A model generated the notes under the pieces. The model searched no databases. It was not told the DNA's origin and was given only the letters and a program-made list of their open reading frames with translations. This document shows positions 50,306 through 60,690 of a stretch of 64,000 bases of DNA, one piece after another. Each line of letters begins with the position of its first letter. Position 1 is the stretch's first letter. The position numbers and the translations under genes were made by a program. Origin of the DNA: DATFVA01 sp963721075 (lineage in GTDB: Bacteria; Bacteroidota; Ignavibacteria; Ignavibacteriales; Ignavibacteriaceae); the NCBI GenBank assembly GCA_963721075.1, contig CAVRHV010000020.1, positions 1 to 64,000 on the forward strand, read 5' to 3'.

Positions 50306-51466
50306 TTAATCCTTCTTCTTTATTGTAATAAATAAAGTTGCAACCAGTGCACTTACCACGGCAGAGAGCATAAAAGGAACAACAGAACCGAATTCATCCC
50401 AGAGAAAACCTGCTAAAAATGATCCAAGCATAATTGAGAGACTCATGCACATCGTTAAGAGTCCTATTGCCGATCCCCGCTGTTCATCCGGAATCAAATC
50501 CGAAACCCATGCTTTTACAACCCCTTCCGTAGAGGCCGCATAAATTCCGTACAATGCAAATAACAGCCAGATAAAATAGATATCAGGGTAAAGAGCAAAA
50601 CCAAGATAAACTCCTGCAAATACATATAATCCCGCAATATATACTTTCTTCTTGCCCACCTTATCCGCGTACTTCCCTACCGGATAAGAAACGGAAGCGT
50701 AGATAAGATTATAAAATATATATCCCCAAATAGCGAGGGTGGCAGAATTTGAAATATCCTTCGACTTCAGAATCAAAAATACATCGCTGCTGTTCACAAG
50801 AGAAAATAAAGTAATCAGTAAGAGAATTATTTTGTACTGATGCGGTGCCGACTTCCAGAATTCAGAATAATTTCTCTTTGTAACTTTTTTGAATGAAGCA
50901 GGGTTATCCTTCACATAAAGAGTAAATGTTACTGCTATTACAGAAGGTGCAAATGCAACGAGGAAAATAAGTGTATAATTTCCGGGGAAGAAATGAAGAA
51001 GAATTAATGCTCCCACAGGACCCAGAGCCGCACCGAGAGTGTCCATTGCCCTGTGAAATCCGAAAACCGCTCCTGTCTGACCTTCGGCATATGTTGCAAG
51101 CAGAGCGTCCCTTGGGGCAGTACGGGCACCTTTTCCAACCCTGTCACTTATCCTTGATGCTATTACAGCAGAAAGTGCAGGAAATAAACCGGGCAAAGGT
51201 TTAGATAACGCTGAGAGTGAATAACCAAGTACTACAAATACGGAGCGTTTCTTTAATTTATCAGATAATCTTCCGAAATAACCTTTTAGAAGACCGGCAG
51301 TAACTTCGGCTGCCCCCTCAATAATTCCAACCAGAGCCATGGATGAGCCGAGTACGGCAGTAAGGAAAATAGGCGTGACCGGATACAGCATCTCACTTGC
51401 TATATCCGTGAACAAACTGATGAGACTTAAGATCAGTACCTGCCTGGGAATATTTTTCAGCTTCAT
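50306..51466 (-). CDS. MFS transporter
   Basis: This 386-residue protein has 12 predicted transmembrane helices and the major-facilitator fold. The cytoplasmic loop 2-3 motif reads GYFGRLSDKLKKRSVFVVLG (motif A), and the ISDRVGKGARTAPRDALLA stretch at residue ~106 is a signature of a subgroup of bacterial drug/metabolite MFS proteins. Substrate is unknown. It is convergent with the sortilin-like gene, with the inverted-repeat element between. Confidence 0.88.
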   Translation of the reverse strand: MKLKNIPRQVLILSLISLFTDIASEMLYPVTPIFLTAVLGSSMALVGIIEGAAEVTAGLLKGYFGRLSDKLKKRSVFVVLGYSLSALSKPLPGLFPALSAVIASRISDRVGKGARTAPRDALLATYAEGQTGAVFGFHRAMDTLGAALGPVGALILLHFFPGNYTLIFLVAFAPSVIAVTFTLYVKDNPASFKKVTKRNYSEFWKSAPHQYKIILLLITLFSLVNSSDVFLILKSKDISNSATLAIWGYIFYNLIYASVSYPVGKYADKVGKKKVYIAGLYVFAGVYLGFALYPDIYFIWLLFALYGIYAASTEGVVKAWVSDLIPDEQRGSAIGLLTMCMSLSIMLGSFLAGFLWDEFGSVVPFMLSAVVSALVATLFITIKKKD

Positions 51467-51592
51467 TCCTTAAAAATATAATTATTCAAAGTATTAAAAA
51501 ACAAAAGCTATCTCACAAATCCGGATGGACGTTTGAAGTAATTCATACTCTTTACTACTTTTGAAGACACGATTAAAACGATTGAGGATGAA

Positions 51593-52348
51593 ATGCGCAA
51601 AAAAGTTATTGCCGGCAACTGGAAGATGCACTATGATCTTTCGGAATCTCAGAATCTTATTTCTAAACTTACATCAGGTCTGAGCGGGAAAAAATATAAT
51701 TGTGATGTAATTATCTGCCCGCCTTTTACTTCTCTTAGTGAAGCCTCATCATTAATTAAAGATACCCCGGTAAAACTTGGTGCGCAGAACATGTATTTCC
51801 AGGAGAGCGGTGCGTATACAGGAGAAATTTCAGCTAAAATGCTGAAGAGTGTCGGATGTGAATACGTAATCCTCGGTCATTCTGAAAGGCGAACCATCTT
51901 CAAAGAATCTGACGGCCTTATCAATGAAAAGATCAAAGCTGCACTGAAAGCAGGATTAAAACCAATTTTCTGCATAGGAGAGACACTGGAAGAAAGAGAA
52001 AACGGAAAAGAAAAAGAGGTATTAAAAAGGCAGCTTTCCGGCGGATTGGACGAGATTTCACTGGATGAAATGAAACAGATCATTATTGCTTATGAACCTG
52101 TCTGGGCAATAGGAACGGGCAGAACAGCAACTCCTGCTCAGGCTGAAGAAATGCATGATTATATCCGTAATTATATTCAGGATGATTTTAACACGGAGAC
52201 TGCCGAAAATCTAATTATTCAGTACGGCGGAAGTGTTAAGCCGGATAATGCAAGGGAACTGCTTTCCCAGCAGAATATTGATGGTGCACTGGTCGGCGGA
52301 GCATGCCTGAAAGCTGATTCATTCATAGGTATAATTGAATCGGCATAA
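51593..52348 (+). CDS. tpiA: Triosephosphate isomerase
   Basis: This 251-residue glycolytic enzyme interconverts dihydroxyacetone phosphate and glyceraldehyde 3-phosphate. The TIM barrel has all landmarks: Asn/Lys in AGNWKMH, catalytic His in YVILGHSERR, catalytic Glu in IAYEPVWAIGTG, and the phosphate-binding IQYGGSVKPDNA. The full length fits the family. It is not obviously in an operon: 126 bp separate it from the divergent MFS gene and 140 bp from the next gene. Confidence 0.97.
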   Translation: MRKKVIAGNWKMHYDLSESQNLISKLTSGLSGKKYNCDVIICPPFTSLSEASSLIKDTPVKLGAQNMYFQESGAYTGEISAKMLKSVGCEYVILGHSERRTIFKESDGLINEKIKAALKAGLKPIFCIGETLEERENGKEKEVLKRQLSGGLDEISLDEMKQIIIAYEPVWAIGTGRTATPAQAEEMHDYIRNYIQDDFNTETAENLIIQYGGSVKPDNARELLSQQNIDGALVGGACLKADSFIGIIESA

Positions 52349-52488
52349 GTGCTTATAAAGCAAATCATTAAGAATTCAAAAATTCTTCGGTTTTAGGGCT
52401 TAATCCGTAAGATTTACGTTGCTTTCCCCTCGTTTCTAACGTATATTTGTAGGTTTAATTGAATATATAAATAGGATAACAGATTCGG

Positions 52489-55083
52489 ATGGGATTCCCC
52501 AAATATATTTTCCTCACATCTATTATTTTTTTCCTTTTTCTTCCATTTACTCAGGCTCAGATTGTATTTAAGGAACTCCCCGGATACAGGATAGCCGACA
52601 ATGATTCTCTTTTTTTTGATATCACCCCAAAACGGGAAATCATCCCTCTGAATGGAACATGGAAGGTTCATCCGGCCGATGATGAAAAAGCTCAGAAGGT
52701 TTCTGTTACTGTTCCTTCAGTTTTTCATGGTGAGGGTGAGCTCATTTTCGAAAAGAGTTTTACAATACCTTTAGAAGATCTTAAAAGATACCAGATGAAA
52801 CTTGTTTTCTTCGGTATAAATTATTCTGCAGATATCTCTGTTAACAAGAATATTATTTACAGGCACCCCGGAGGAGAATTTCCTTTCCAGATTGATCTTC
52901 CGAAAGATATACTTAACACGGATAAAGCGAACGTACTTTCTGTAAAACTCTATTACAATCTTGATTCAGAAAATACCATCCCGGTTCAGCAAAGATTTTT
53001 ATTTCCGCATAATTACGGGGGAATAATCCGGGATGTTTACATCCACCTGATCCCGAATATCTCTTTGAGAGATATTAATATATCATACAGATATTTCCCC
53101 GGTTCTAAAAATGCTTCGATGCAGGTTAACTGCAGGGCCGAAAACAAGGAATTTTCAAGACCAGCAGACAGTCTTGCCGAAAATAGTGACCTGACATACA
53201 GAATAAACGTTACAGCTCCTGACGGCAGTATTCTTAAAAACCAGGTTGAATCTAAATTCAATCTCGTCCCGAATAAAGATAAAGTCCTCAGCAATAATTT
53301 TACAATCAGCAAGCCCGTGCTCTGGTCGGCTTCCAGTCCTTCTTCATATATAATCTCGCTTGAAATATGGAAAGGAGATAGTCTCCTTGATGAATCCCGA
53401 AGAACAGCCGCAATTTATTCATTATCTACCGTAAAGGATTCACTAATATTTAACGGCGATGGTTTTGAAATGAAAGGCGTTACTTATATACCCTCTAACG
53501 GTGAATATGGAAACCTCGAATCTTACGCCGAAATGGAAAAAGATATTAGTCTGATCAAAGAAACCGGATTTAATGCTGTGAGATTTGCCAAGGTTGTTCC
53601 GCATCCGTACCTTTTGAAATTATGTGAACGTTACGGGCTCCTGGCATTGATCGAACTGCCGGTTAATTCAATCCCGGAAGCACTGGCACAAAGCAGTAAT
53701 TTTATCGAGAGAAGCAAAAACTTCCTGTTAAATTTCATACGCGGTTACAAACAATACAGTGCGGTTGCTGCTGTAGGACTGGGGAGCGGATATCTGCCGG
53801 ATCTGGATGCACACATTCAGCTGATTAACCGGCTTGACAATGATCTTAAAAGTAACTGGAATATTTTATCCTATGCCTCTTTTGCTGACCTTAATATTGA
53901 ACCCATCGACAGTCTGGATTTCTATGGTATCGAGCTGTTAAATACTCCCCCGGGTGATATAACAGACGTAATCGATACATTAAAATCGGTTATCGGCGGA
54001 GGCAGGGTATTTATAAGCTCAGCAACGTATACAGTCAATGCAGGCAACACCGACGGATATATAAATAAATATTCTTATGAGGCGCAGGCAAAGTACTTTG
54101 AGGAAATAATAAACTACTCTCTTAATAACAACCTGGCGGGTTTCTTCATTAATTCGATGTTTGATTATGAAGGAGACTACCCTTCACTGATAAACGGATA
54201 CAGCAAAGACAATATATATAATGTCGGCATAGCGGCATCTAACAGCAATACGAACAGATTAGCTTACAAAGTAGTATATGCAAAACTCCATAACATCGAA
54301 GCAGTAACTATACCTATAGGCAGCAAGAAAGATAATGCTCCTATGGTATTCATTATTTTCGGATTGTTTCTTGCGCTGGTAATGGGAGTACTGGTGAACT
54401 CAGGAAGAAAATTCCGGGAGGATTCATCGCGCGCGCTGCTGCGGCCGTATAATTTTTATGCTGATGTACGGGATCAGAGAATAATGTCGGGTTATCATTC
54501 AACAATTCTGGGATTTGTAATTGCAGCAATACTGGCATTGTTGATCAGCAACATACTTTTCTTCCTGAGAGATAGTATACTGGTTGAAAGGATTATACTT
54601 TCTTTCGGCAGTCCAAAACTGCTCTCTATTTTCAGCTACCTTGCATGGCATCCCGTGCTTTCCCTTATCTGGCTTACCCTGATATTTTTAATATTTGTAC
54701 CTCTTCTGGCAATAATAATAAAGGCAGCATCATTTTTCGTAAGGACCAAAGTATATATCTCAAGTATTTATTATACCACTATCTGGTCCCTTCTTCCGAT
54801 GGTTCTGCTCATTCCCGTAGGGATTATCCTTTACCGAATGCTTTCCGCCGACGTAGCAAATGCATATATATATGCGGGACTGATTTTATTTTTGTTATGG
54901 TCCTTCTACAGGCTTATTAAAGGTATTTATGTAATCTTCGATGTAAATCCCGGGACAGTATATTTTTACAGCATATTACTGGTCATATTAATCGTCGGAG
55001 GTTTCATACTTTACTACCAGGTAACAAATTCAGTAATTGATTATATGAAAATTGTTTTTTCCCAATTTAATGGTCAGGCATAA
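52489..55083 (+). CDS. GH2-fold pseudo-glycosidase fused to a polytopic membrane domain
   Basis: This 864-residue protein has an N-terminal signal segment (residues ~5-22), then domains arranged as in glycoside hydrolase family 2: a jelly-roll sugar-binding domain (IPLNGTWKVHPADDEKAQ; IIRDVYIHL), an immunoglobulin-like domain and a TIM-barrel-like domain from about residue 325 (FEMKGVTYIPSNGEYGN). The active-site region that should read LGNE reads GLGSGY (Ser433, Gly434), and where the nucleophile Glu is expected there is only FISSA (residues 508-512), so both catalytic glutamates are missing. From about residue 615 six transmembrane helices follow, somewhat Yip1-like. The function is therefore probably binding or structural. 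It ends 2 bp before smc and is probably co-transcribed with it. Confidence 0.75.
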   Translation: MGFPKYIFLTSIIFFLFLPFTQAQIVFKELPGYRIADNDSLFFDITPKREIIPLNGTWKVHPADDEKAQKVSVTVPSVFHGEGELIFEKSFTIPLEDLKRYQMKLVFFGINYSADISVNKNIIYRHPGGEFPFQIDLPKDILNTDKANVLSVKLYYNLDSENTIPVQQRFLFPHNYGGIIRDVYIHLIPNISLRDINISYRYFPGSKNASMQVNCRAENKEFSRPADSLAENSDLTYRINVTAPDGSILKNQVESKFNLVPNKDKVLSNNFTISKPVLWSASSPSSYIISLEIWKGDSLLDESRRTAAIYSLSTVKDSLIFNGDGFEMKGVTYIPSNGEYGNLESYAEMEKDISLIKETGFNAVRFAKVVPHPYLLKLCERYGLLALIELPVNSIPEALAQSSNFIERSKNFLLNFIRGYKQYSAVAAVGLGSGYLPDLDAHIQLINRLDNDLKSNWNILSYASFADLNIEPIDSLDFYGIELLNTPPGDITDVIDTLKSVIGGGRVFISSATYTVNAGNTDGYINKYSYEAQAKYFEEIINYSLNNNLAGFFINSMFDYEGDYPSLINGYSKDNIYNVGIAASNSNTNRLAYKVVYAKLHNIEAVTIPIGSKKDNAPMVFIIFGLFLALVMGVLVNSGRKFREDSSRALLRPYNFYADVRDQRIMSGYHSTILGFVIAAILALLISNILFFLRDSILVERIILSFGSPKLLSIFSYLAWHPVLSLIWLTLIFLIFVPLLAIIIKAASFFVRTKVYISSIYYTTIWSLLPMVLLIPVGIILYRMLSADVANAYIYAGLILFLLWSFYRLIKGIYVIFDVNPGTVYFYSILLVILIVGGFILYYQVTNSVIDYMKIVFSQFNGQA

Positions 55084-55085
55084 GA

Positions 55086-58000
55086 TTGTATTTATCCAAA
55101 CTTGAAATACTTGGTTTTAAATCGTTCGCACAAAAAACAAACGTAAATTTTAACGAAGGTGTAACTTCCATCGTTGGGCCTAACGGATGCGGAAAAACCA
55201 ATATAGTAGACTCTATAAGATGGGTACTCGGAGAGCAGCGCAGCGGTGCACTCAGAAGCGATAAGATGGAAAACGTCATCTTTAACGGAACTTCGGCGAA
55301 AAAACCGATGGGTATGGCGGAAGTTTCCCTTACAATTCACAATAATAAGGGTGTTCTTCCCACTGAATATACAGACGTTACAATCACCAGAAGAATTTTC
55401 CGCTCCGGTGAAAGTGAATACCTGCTGAACAAAAACATCTGCCGGCTCAAAGACATAACCAACCTTTTTATGGATACCGGTATAGGTGCAAATGCTTACT
55501 CAGTGATCGAGCTGAAAATGGTTGAGACGATCCTCAGTAATAAAGCAGATGAGAGACGCACCATGTTTGAAGAGGCGGCGGGCGTAAATAAATATAAACT
55601 CAGAAGAAGACTTGCATTAAGAAAACTCGATGAGGTAAAGGCCGATCTTACAAGAGTAAATGATATAGTTGCCGAAGTCCAGAAGAAAGTTAATTCGCTT
55701 GAAAGACAGGCCAAAAGAGCTGATAAATACAACAGGATCTCATCATCTCTGAGAGAACTTGAGCTTGACCTGGCAGAGCGCGAGTATGCATTATATCTAT
55801 TGCAGAAAGAGGAAGCGCGAAGTTCAAAAGAAAACAACCTGCAGAAGAAAATCTCTTTCGAATCAGAGTTATCCAAACTAAACGATGAACTTAAAGCGGT
55901 AAAACTCAATCTTACAGAAGCCGAGAATGTTCTTAAAAGTAAAAGAGCCGAATTAACTTTAAAGACAGAAACCATATTTAAAGCAGAAAATCAGCTCTCC
56001 GTCTCACAAGAACGTAAAACATCGCTTGAAAAAAATATCGGCAGATATAAAGAAGAGCTTGTGGAGTTAAACACCCGCCTCCGGGAAGCCGGGGAACTTA
56101 TCGATGAGAGTACAAAGCTTATTGCAGATTTCGAAAATGATGTCACGAATAAAGAAAATGAGAAAGCCGGTATTGAGAACAGAGTTCAGAGTTTAAGGAA
56201 ACTCATTGAAGAGAAGCGTGAGAAACTAAGAGATCAGGCCGAAATACAGCTCGAAAAGTTTAAAGAACTTACGGGCAGGGAAAATGAACTCTCGAACCTG
56301 GAAAAGTCGCTTGACACAAAAAACGAGGCTATAAATAAACTTAACAAGAGGATACAGTCGCTCACCGGAAACATCGCCAAAACAGTAGGATTTATTGAAG
56401 AACTGGGAGATGAGAAAACCGAACTCGAGCGTAAACTGGCTGAATCCGAGCAGGTCTATTCCCGCAAGCAGAAAGAAAAAGAGGATCTTGAAAAGGAATT
56501 ATCATCTCTTAAGACAAAGGAGCTTGAAGGCAGGGGATACATAAATACTCTGAGCGAGAAAATAAATTTCATACAAACACTGATCGAAAATCTGGAAGGT
56601 GTTTCAAAGGGCTCGAAGGCTCTGCTGGAAAATGATGAATGGGCAAAAGGAGATAAAAACCTGCTGGCTCATATAGGGAATACTTCGGATGAATACCGTT
56701 TTGCCGTGGAAGCATCTCTTCGCGGCGATATCAATAATATTCTGGTTGAATCGATAGATGACCTTATGAACGGTATAAACTATCTTCGTGAAAACGAGAT
56801 AGGCAAGGCAGCTTTTTATGTTAAAGATACTGAAGAGATTAAAAAGAAGAGTCTGCTGGATAAGCTCAGGGATTTTTCGCTTAACCGGAAGAGAAAACAG
56901 CTTGCTAAAGAACAGGGCTTTAAGAACTGGACTTACGAACTGATCCAGACGGATAATAAATGGGAATCTTTCTTCAGGAATCGTCTCTTTTATACCGCAA
57001 TCGTGGAAGATCTGGACACAGCATTTACTCTTTCAAAAAAATATTCCGATTTTAATTTTGTAACACTCCAGGGTGATTTTATATCAGGCAATGGTCTGAT
57101 TGAAGCCGGGTCAGCCCCGCGGCTCGATGATTCACTTTTCGGAAGAATGAAGCTGCTGGAGAATCTCAAACAGGAACTTCCGCAAAAAGAAAAAGAATTA
57201 TACGCTCTTCAGGATAAGATATCTGAGACTGAGGGACTTATTGAAAAGATCGATCTGAAGGTCCTCTCCGAACAGGGACGGATGATCGTAAATGACTTAT
57301 CGAATGTCGAAAAACAAATTGCCCAGTTCGAATTTGAAAAACAAAAAGCTGCAGATGATATTGAAAAAGCGCGGACAGAAATACAGGAGCTTGCGGCTGA
57401 TTCAAACAGACTTGATACCGAGAAGAACAATCTCCAGGAACTGATTGAGAAACTGCAAGGCGAAAAATTAAAAGCCGATCAGATCAGAGAAGATCTTGAA
57501 GCAGATTTCCGGTCATCCAGGGAAGAGTTCGAAGAGCTTGTAAAAAATCAGAATCTCCTCAACCTGGAACTGGAAAGAGTACTCGGAGAAAAAAAGAACA
57601 CGCTGAATTCTATTGACCGCGCAAAGGATTCGATCGATACAATAAAGAAAACAATTGTTAAAAGAGAAGCAGATATATCCGCATTCGAAGAGGAAATTCT
57701 TACCCTGAACAGCATCATTGAAGAAAAAACAAATGAAACCGATGAGCTTAAAGGTGAAAAAGCGGTATTGATCAGGGAAGAGGAAGAACTTGATTCAGCC
57801 TATAGTGAAATACAGAATCAGATAAACGAGCTGGAAGAAAAACAGAATTTTTACAGGAAAGAACGCGAACTGGTTTCGGATGCCATACACGCAAGTGAGA
57901 TTAAAATAAACGAGCTCGGAATTAAAATCGGTAATCTTGAGGAACACATCCAGGAAAACTATTCAGTTAAAATTGAACGGAAATCTTTTGATGACCTTGC

Positions 58001-58682
58001 AGAGTTCGATTTTAAGTCAAGGTCCGAAGAGGTTCATTCACTTAAACAGCAGGTTAAAAACCTGGGACCAATAAACCTCCTCGCATATTCTGAGTTTGAA
58101 GAGGAGAAGCAGAGATTCGAATTTTTAACCAAACAAAGAGACGACCTGATAGAATCCGAAAGAGATGTTATAAAGACCATTGAAGAAATAAACATTACAG
58201 CTCAGCAGTTGTTTAAGGATACTTTTGATAAGATCAGGGAAAACTTCATCAATATTTTCCGGGGACTGTTTAACCCGGGAGATGAAGCTGATCTCAGGAT
58301 AGAGGAGGATGCAGATCCGCTTGAGGCGAAGATAGAGATCATAGCTAAGCCTAAAGGCAAACGCCCAACATCAATTGACCTGCTGTCGGGAGGTGAAAAA
58401 ACCCTGACGGCAATTGCGTTGTTGTTTGCAATTTACCTGGTAAAACCCAGTCCTTTCTGTATTCTGGATGAAATTGATGCACCTCTTGATGATGCAAATA
58501 TTGACAGGTTTACAAAGATAATACGCGACTTTAGCAAAGACACCCAGTTCATAGTAGTTACCCATAATAAACGCACTATGGAAGCAGCAGATACTATGTA
58601 CGGCGTAACAATGCAGGAGGAAGGAATTTCAAAGCTGGTTAGTGTAAGATTCAATGAGGATCTGAATTTTGCAAGTGCGTAG
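55086..58682 (+). CDS. smc: Chromosome segregation protein SMC
   Basis: This 1,198-residue protein is the core ATPase of bacterial condensin. Walker A is at residues 31-38 (GPNGCGKT), a hinge domain near residues 510-650 is flanked by long coiled coils, and the C-terminal head has the signature SGGEKT (1101-1106) and Walker B ILDEIDAP (Asp1128, Glu1129). The start is a TTG at 55086, 2 bp after the previous stop, chosen because MYLSKLEILGFKSFA is the standard SMC N-terminus. It overlaps the region before the next gene by a few codons. The kleisin partners ScpA and ScpB are not in the window. The frame is intact over 3.6 kb. Confidence 0.96.
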   Translation: MYLSKLEILGFKSFAQKTNVNFNEGVTSIVGPNGCGKTNIVDSIRWVLGEQRSGALRSDKMENVIFNGTSAKKPMGMAEVSLTIHNNKGVLPTEYTDVTITRRIFRSGESEYLLNKNICRLKDITNLFMDTGIGANAYSVIELKMVETILSNKADERRTMFEEAAGVNKYKLRRRLALRKLDEVKADLTRVNDIVAEVQKKVNSLERQAKRADKYNRISSSLRELELDLAEREYALYLLQKEEARSSKENNLQKKISFESELSKLNDELKAVKLNLTEAENVLKSKRAELTLKTETIFKAENQLSVSQERKTSLEKNIGRYKEELVELNTRLREAGELIDESTKLIADFENDVTNKENEKAGIENRVQSLRKLIEEKREKLRDQAEIQLEKFKELTGRENELSNLEKSLDTKNEAINKLNKRIQSLTGNIAKTVGFIEELGDEKTELERKLAESEQVYSRKQKEKEDLEKELSSLKTKELEGRGYINTLSEKINFIQTLIENLEGVSKGSKALLENDEWAKGDKNLLAHIGNTSDEYRFAVEASLRGDINNILVESIDDLMNGINYLRENEIGKAAFYVKDTEEIKKKSLLDKLRDFSLNRKRKQLAKEQGFKNWTYELIQTDNKWESFFRNRLFYTAIVEDLDTAFTLSKKYSDFNFVTLQGDFISGNGLIEAGSAPRLDDSLFGRMKLLENLKQELPQKEKELYALQDKISETEGLIEKIDLKVLSEQGRMIVNDLSNVEKQIAQFEFEKQKAADDIEKARTEIQELAADSNRLDTEKNNLQELIEKLQGEKLKADQIREDLEADFRSSREEFEELVKNQNLLNLELERVLGEKKNTLNSIDRAKDSIDTIKKTIVKREADISAFEEEILTLNSIIEEKTNETDELKGEKAVLIREEEELDSAYSEIQNQINELEEKQNFYRKERELVSDAIHASEIKINELGIKIGNLEEHIQENYSVKIERKSFDDLAEFDFKSRSEEVHSLKQQVKNLGPINLLAYSEFEEEKQRFEFLTKQRDDLIESERDVIKTIEEINITAQQLFKDTFDKIRENFINIFRGLFNPGDEADLRIEEDADPLEAKIEIIAKPKGKRPTSIDLLSGGEKTLTAIALLFAIYLVKPSPFCILDEIDAPLDDANIDRFTKIIRDFSKDTQFIVVTHNKRTMEAADTMYGVTMQEEGISKLVSVRFNEDLNFASA

Positions 58683-58722
58683 CTTTCATTCTTCCTGTCC
58701 GGTTCATGCCCGGCCGCTTCGC

Positions 58723-60690
58723 ATGATGAAATTGCTCCGGTTTGTTCTCCTGTTCATGATCTCTGCTTTTTTAAATACCTCATCTGCTCAGTGGGCCAAT
58801 AATCCGGCTGAAAATACTCAGGCAGCATTTGACCTGGCTGACCCGATAAATATTTCAGCAGTAAGTGATCAGAATGGAGGCGCTTTCATTTTCTGGGAGG
58901 ATAATGTAACAGGTTTGCAGAATGAAGTTAGATTTATGCACATAGATCCGGGCGGCGATATAAGTTTCAGGGCAGATGGAAAAAGAATTTCTGAAAAGAT
59001 AGGTGATCAGGTAAATCCTGCCGCCATCGCCGCAGGCAGAAATGCGGCAGTTATTGCATGGAAAGATTTCTCAAGCTCAAAAACAGGAGATCTTTTTGTT
59101 CAGAAAGTCAACTCCGGAGGTACAAGTCTCTGGAAACAGGAAGGAATAAAAATAAACAGACTAAAAAAAGAAATAAGCGATTATTCTCTGTGCGCAGATT
59201 CGAAAAATGAAGTGTTTGTAACTTATCTTTCCAGGGAACCCGGACAGGTTCTCAATACACATATAATGCTGCAGAAAATATCGCCTGACGGCAGAATCCT
59301 TTTCGATTCAACCGGTCTCACTGTCTCATCCTCTCCGAACAGCAAGCTTACACCTTCTGTTCTGCCCGACGATTCAGGAGGAGTTTATGTTTTCTGGCTT
59401 GAAAGTTCCGGAAGCCGGGAAATTATATTATCACAGCATTATGATAAAGCCGGAAAAGCATTGTGGGGGAAAAAACCGGTCACTGTTACTGATAATAATC
59501 TTAATGTTATATCCTTTACCGCGATAAACGCTGACAAAGACATTTATATCGCATATCAGGTTCTGAAAAAAAACAAAGCTGTTTATCATCAGCTCATAAA
59601 TTACAAAGGAAAATTACTCTGGGGTAAGAACGGCAGACTATGTTCCATTATGGAGAGTATACAGTCGATGCCCCAGATGATAACTTCAGGGACTTCCCTG
59701 ATCTTATCCTGGACCAATGAAAAAAATAACGATAAGAACATTTACATACAGAAATACGACAGAACCGGTAAACCTCAATGGATGACCGGGGGTCTTCCTG
59801 TAATCCGTATGAATGGTGATCAGTTCGGACAGAGATTAATTCCCGATGATCATAACGGTGCTATTATTGCCTGGCTTGACCGCAGAGCCGTTTCGGTAAC
59901 AGGTAATATTTATTCGCAGAGGGTAACTGCAGACGGCCGTTTAATGTGGGATAGTACCGGTCTGGCAATCGGTTCGTATTTTAATACACCCAAAAGTTAC
60001 CTTAATTTACTCCCGGACGGAAGCGGAGGGGCCATTGCCGTTTTCAAGGAGAAAAGAAACAGCAGGAACGGAATATACGTACAGAAAATATTCAGTACAG
60101 GAACCTTCGTTTCCCAGATCATCGGGTTCGATGCGGGAATAGTCTCTGACTCCATTAAGATTTCCTGGTATTCGGCAAACGAAATACCTCAGAGTGCCTA
60201 TGAAATAGAGAGGTGTATGCAGACTGATACAGGCAATACTGACTGGCAGAAACTCGCTGTAATCAGTTCGAACAGCAGTCTGTCGGCTAATTATTATGAA
60301 TATTATGATAATCCCGATACATCAGGAACCCTTTACTATCGCGTTGTTTTAGTCGATAATTCAGGCAATACACAGGCATCTGACATTTCGAGGGTTACTT
60401 ATCTTGAATCGGCTGATTATATAATCGTTACTCAGAATAATCCAAACCCGTTTTCGGATTCTACCGTTATAAAGTTTTATCTGCCGGAGGAATCAAATGT
60501 AAAGATCGAGTTCTTTGATAATCATATCGAAAAGATCGACGAGATCAGAAACAGGTTTCCGGCGGGTGAGAATAGTGTGACATTCACGGCTAACAACAGG
60601 CAGCCCGGTATTTATTTTTACAAGTTCGAGAGCGGCAGCTTCGTTGAAGTTAAAAAAATGGTTTTGACTAAACTGGTAAAGAATGGATAA
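58723..60690 (+). CDS. Secreted T9SS cargo protein with beta-propeller-like repeats
   Basis: The start is placed at 58723 (MMKLLRFV) because a signal peptide follows (KLLRFVLLFMISAFLNTSSA); the longer frame starting inside smc adds 18 unlikely residues. The ~655-residue protein has repeated segments of ~50 residues with the pattern GGAFIFWEDNVTG, AVIAWKDFSS, VYVFWLESSGSRE and AIIAWLDRRAV, which suggest a beta-propeller. A fibronectin-like segment follows at about 490-580, then a type IX secretion sorting domain at the end (NNPNPFSDSTVIKFYLP to YFYKFESGSFVEVKKMVL). The activity is unknown. It overlaps the following phosphatase gene by 8 bp. Confidence 0.82.
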   Translation: MMKLLRFVLLFMISAFLNTSSAQWANNPAENTQAAFDLADPINISAVSDQNGGAFIFWEDNVTGLQNEVRFMHIDPGGDISFRADGKRISEKIGDQVNPAAIAAGRNAAVIAWKDFSSSKTGDLFVQKVNSGGTSLWKQEGIKINRLKKEISDYSLCADSKNEVFVTYLSREPGQVLNTHIMLQKISPDGRILFDSTGLTVSSSPNSKLTPSVLPDDSGGVYVFWLESSGSREIILSQHYDKAGKALWGKKPVTVTDNNLNVISFTAINADKDIYIAYQVLKKNKAVYHQLINYKGKLLWGKNGRLCSIMESIQSMPQMITSGTSLILSWTNEKNNDKNIYIQKYDRTGKPQWMTGGLPVIRMNGDQFGQRLIPDDHNGAIIAWLDRRAVSVTGNIYSQRVTADGRLMWDSTGLAIGSYFNTPKSYLNLLPDGSGGAIAVFKEKRNSRNGIYVQKIFSTGTFVSQIIGFDAGIVSDSIKISWYSANEIPQSAYEIERCMQTDTGNTDWQKLAVISSNSSLSANYYEYYDNPDTSGTLYYRVVLVDNSGNTQASDISRVTYLESADYIIVTQNNPNPFSDSTVIKFYLPEESNVKIEFFDNHIEKIDEIRNRFPAGENSVTFTANNRQPGIYFYKFESGSFVEVKKMVLTKLVKNG

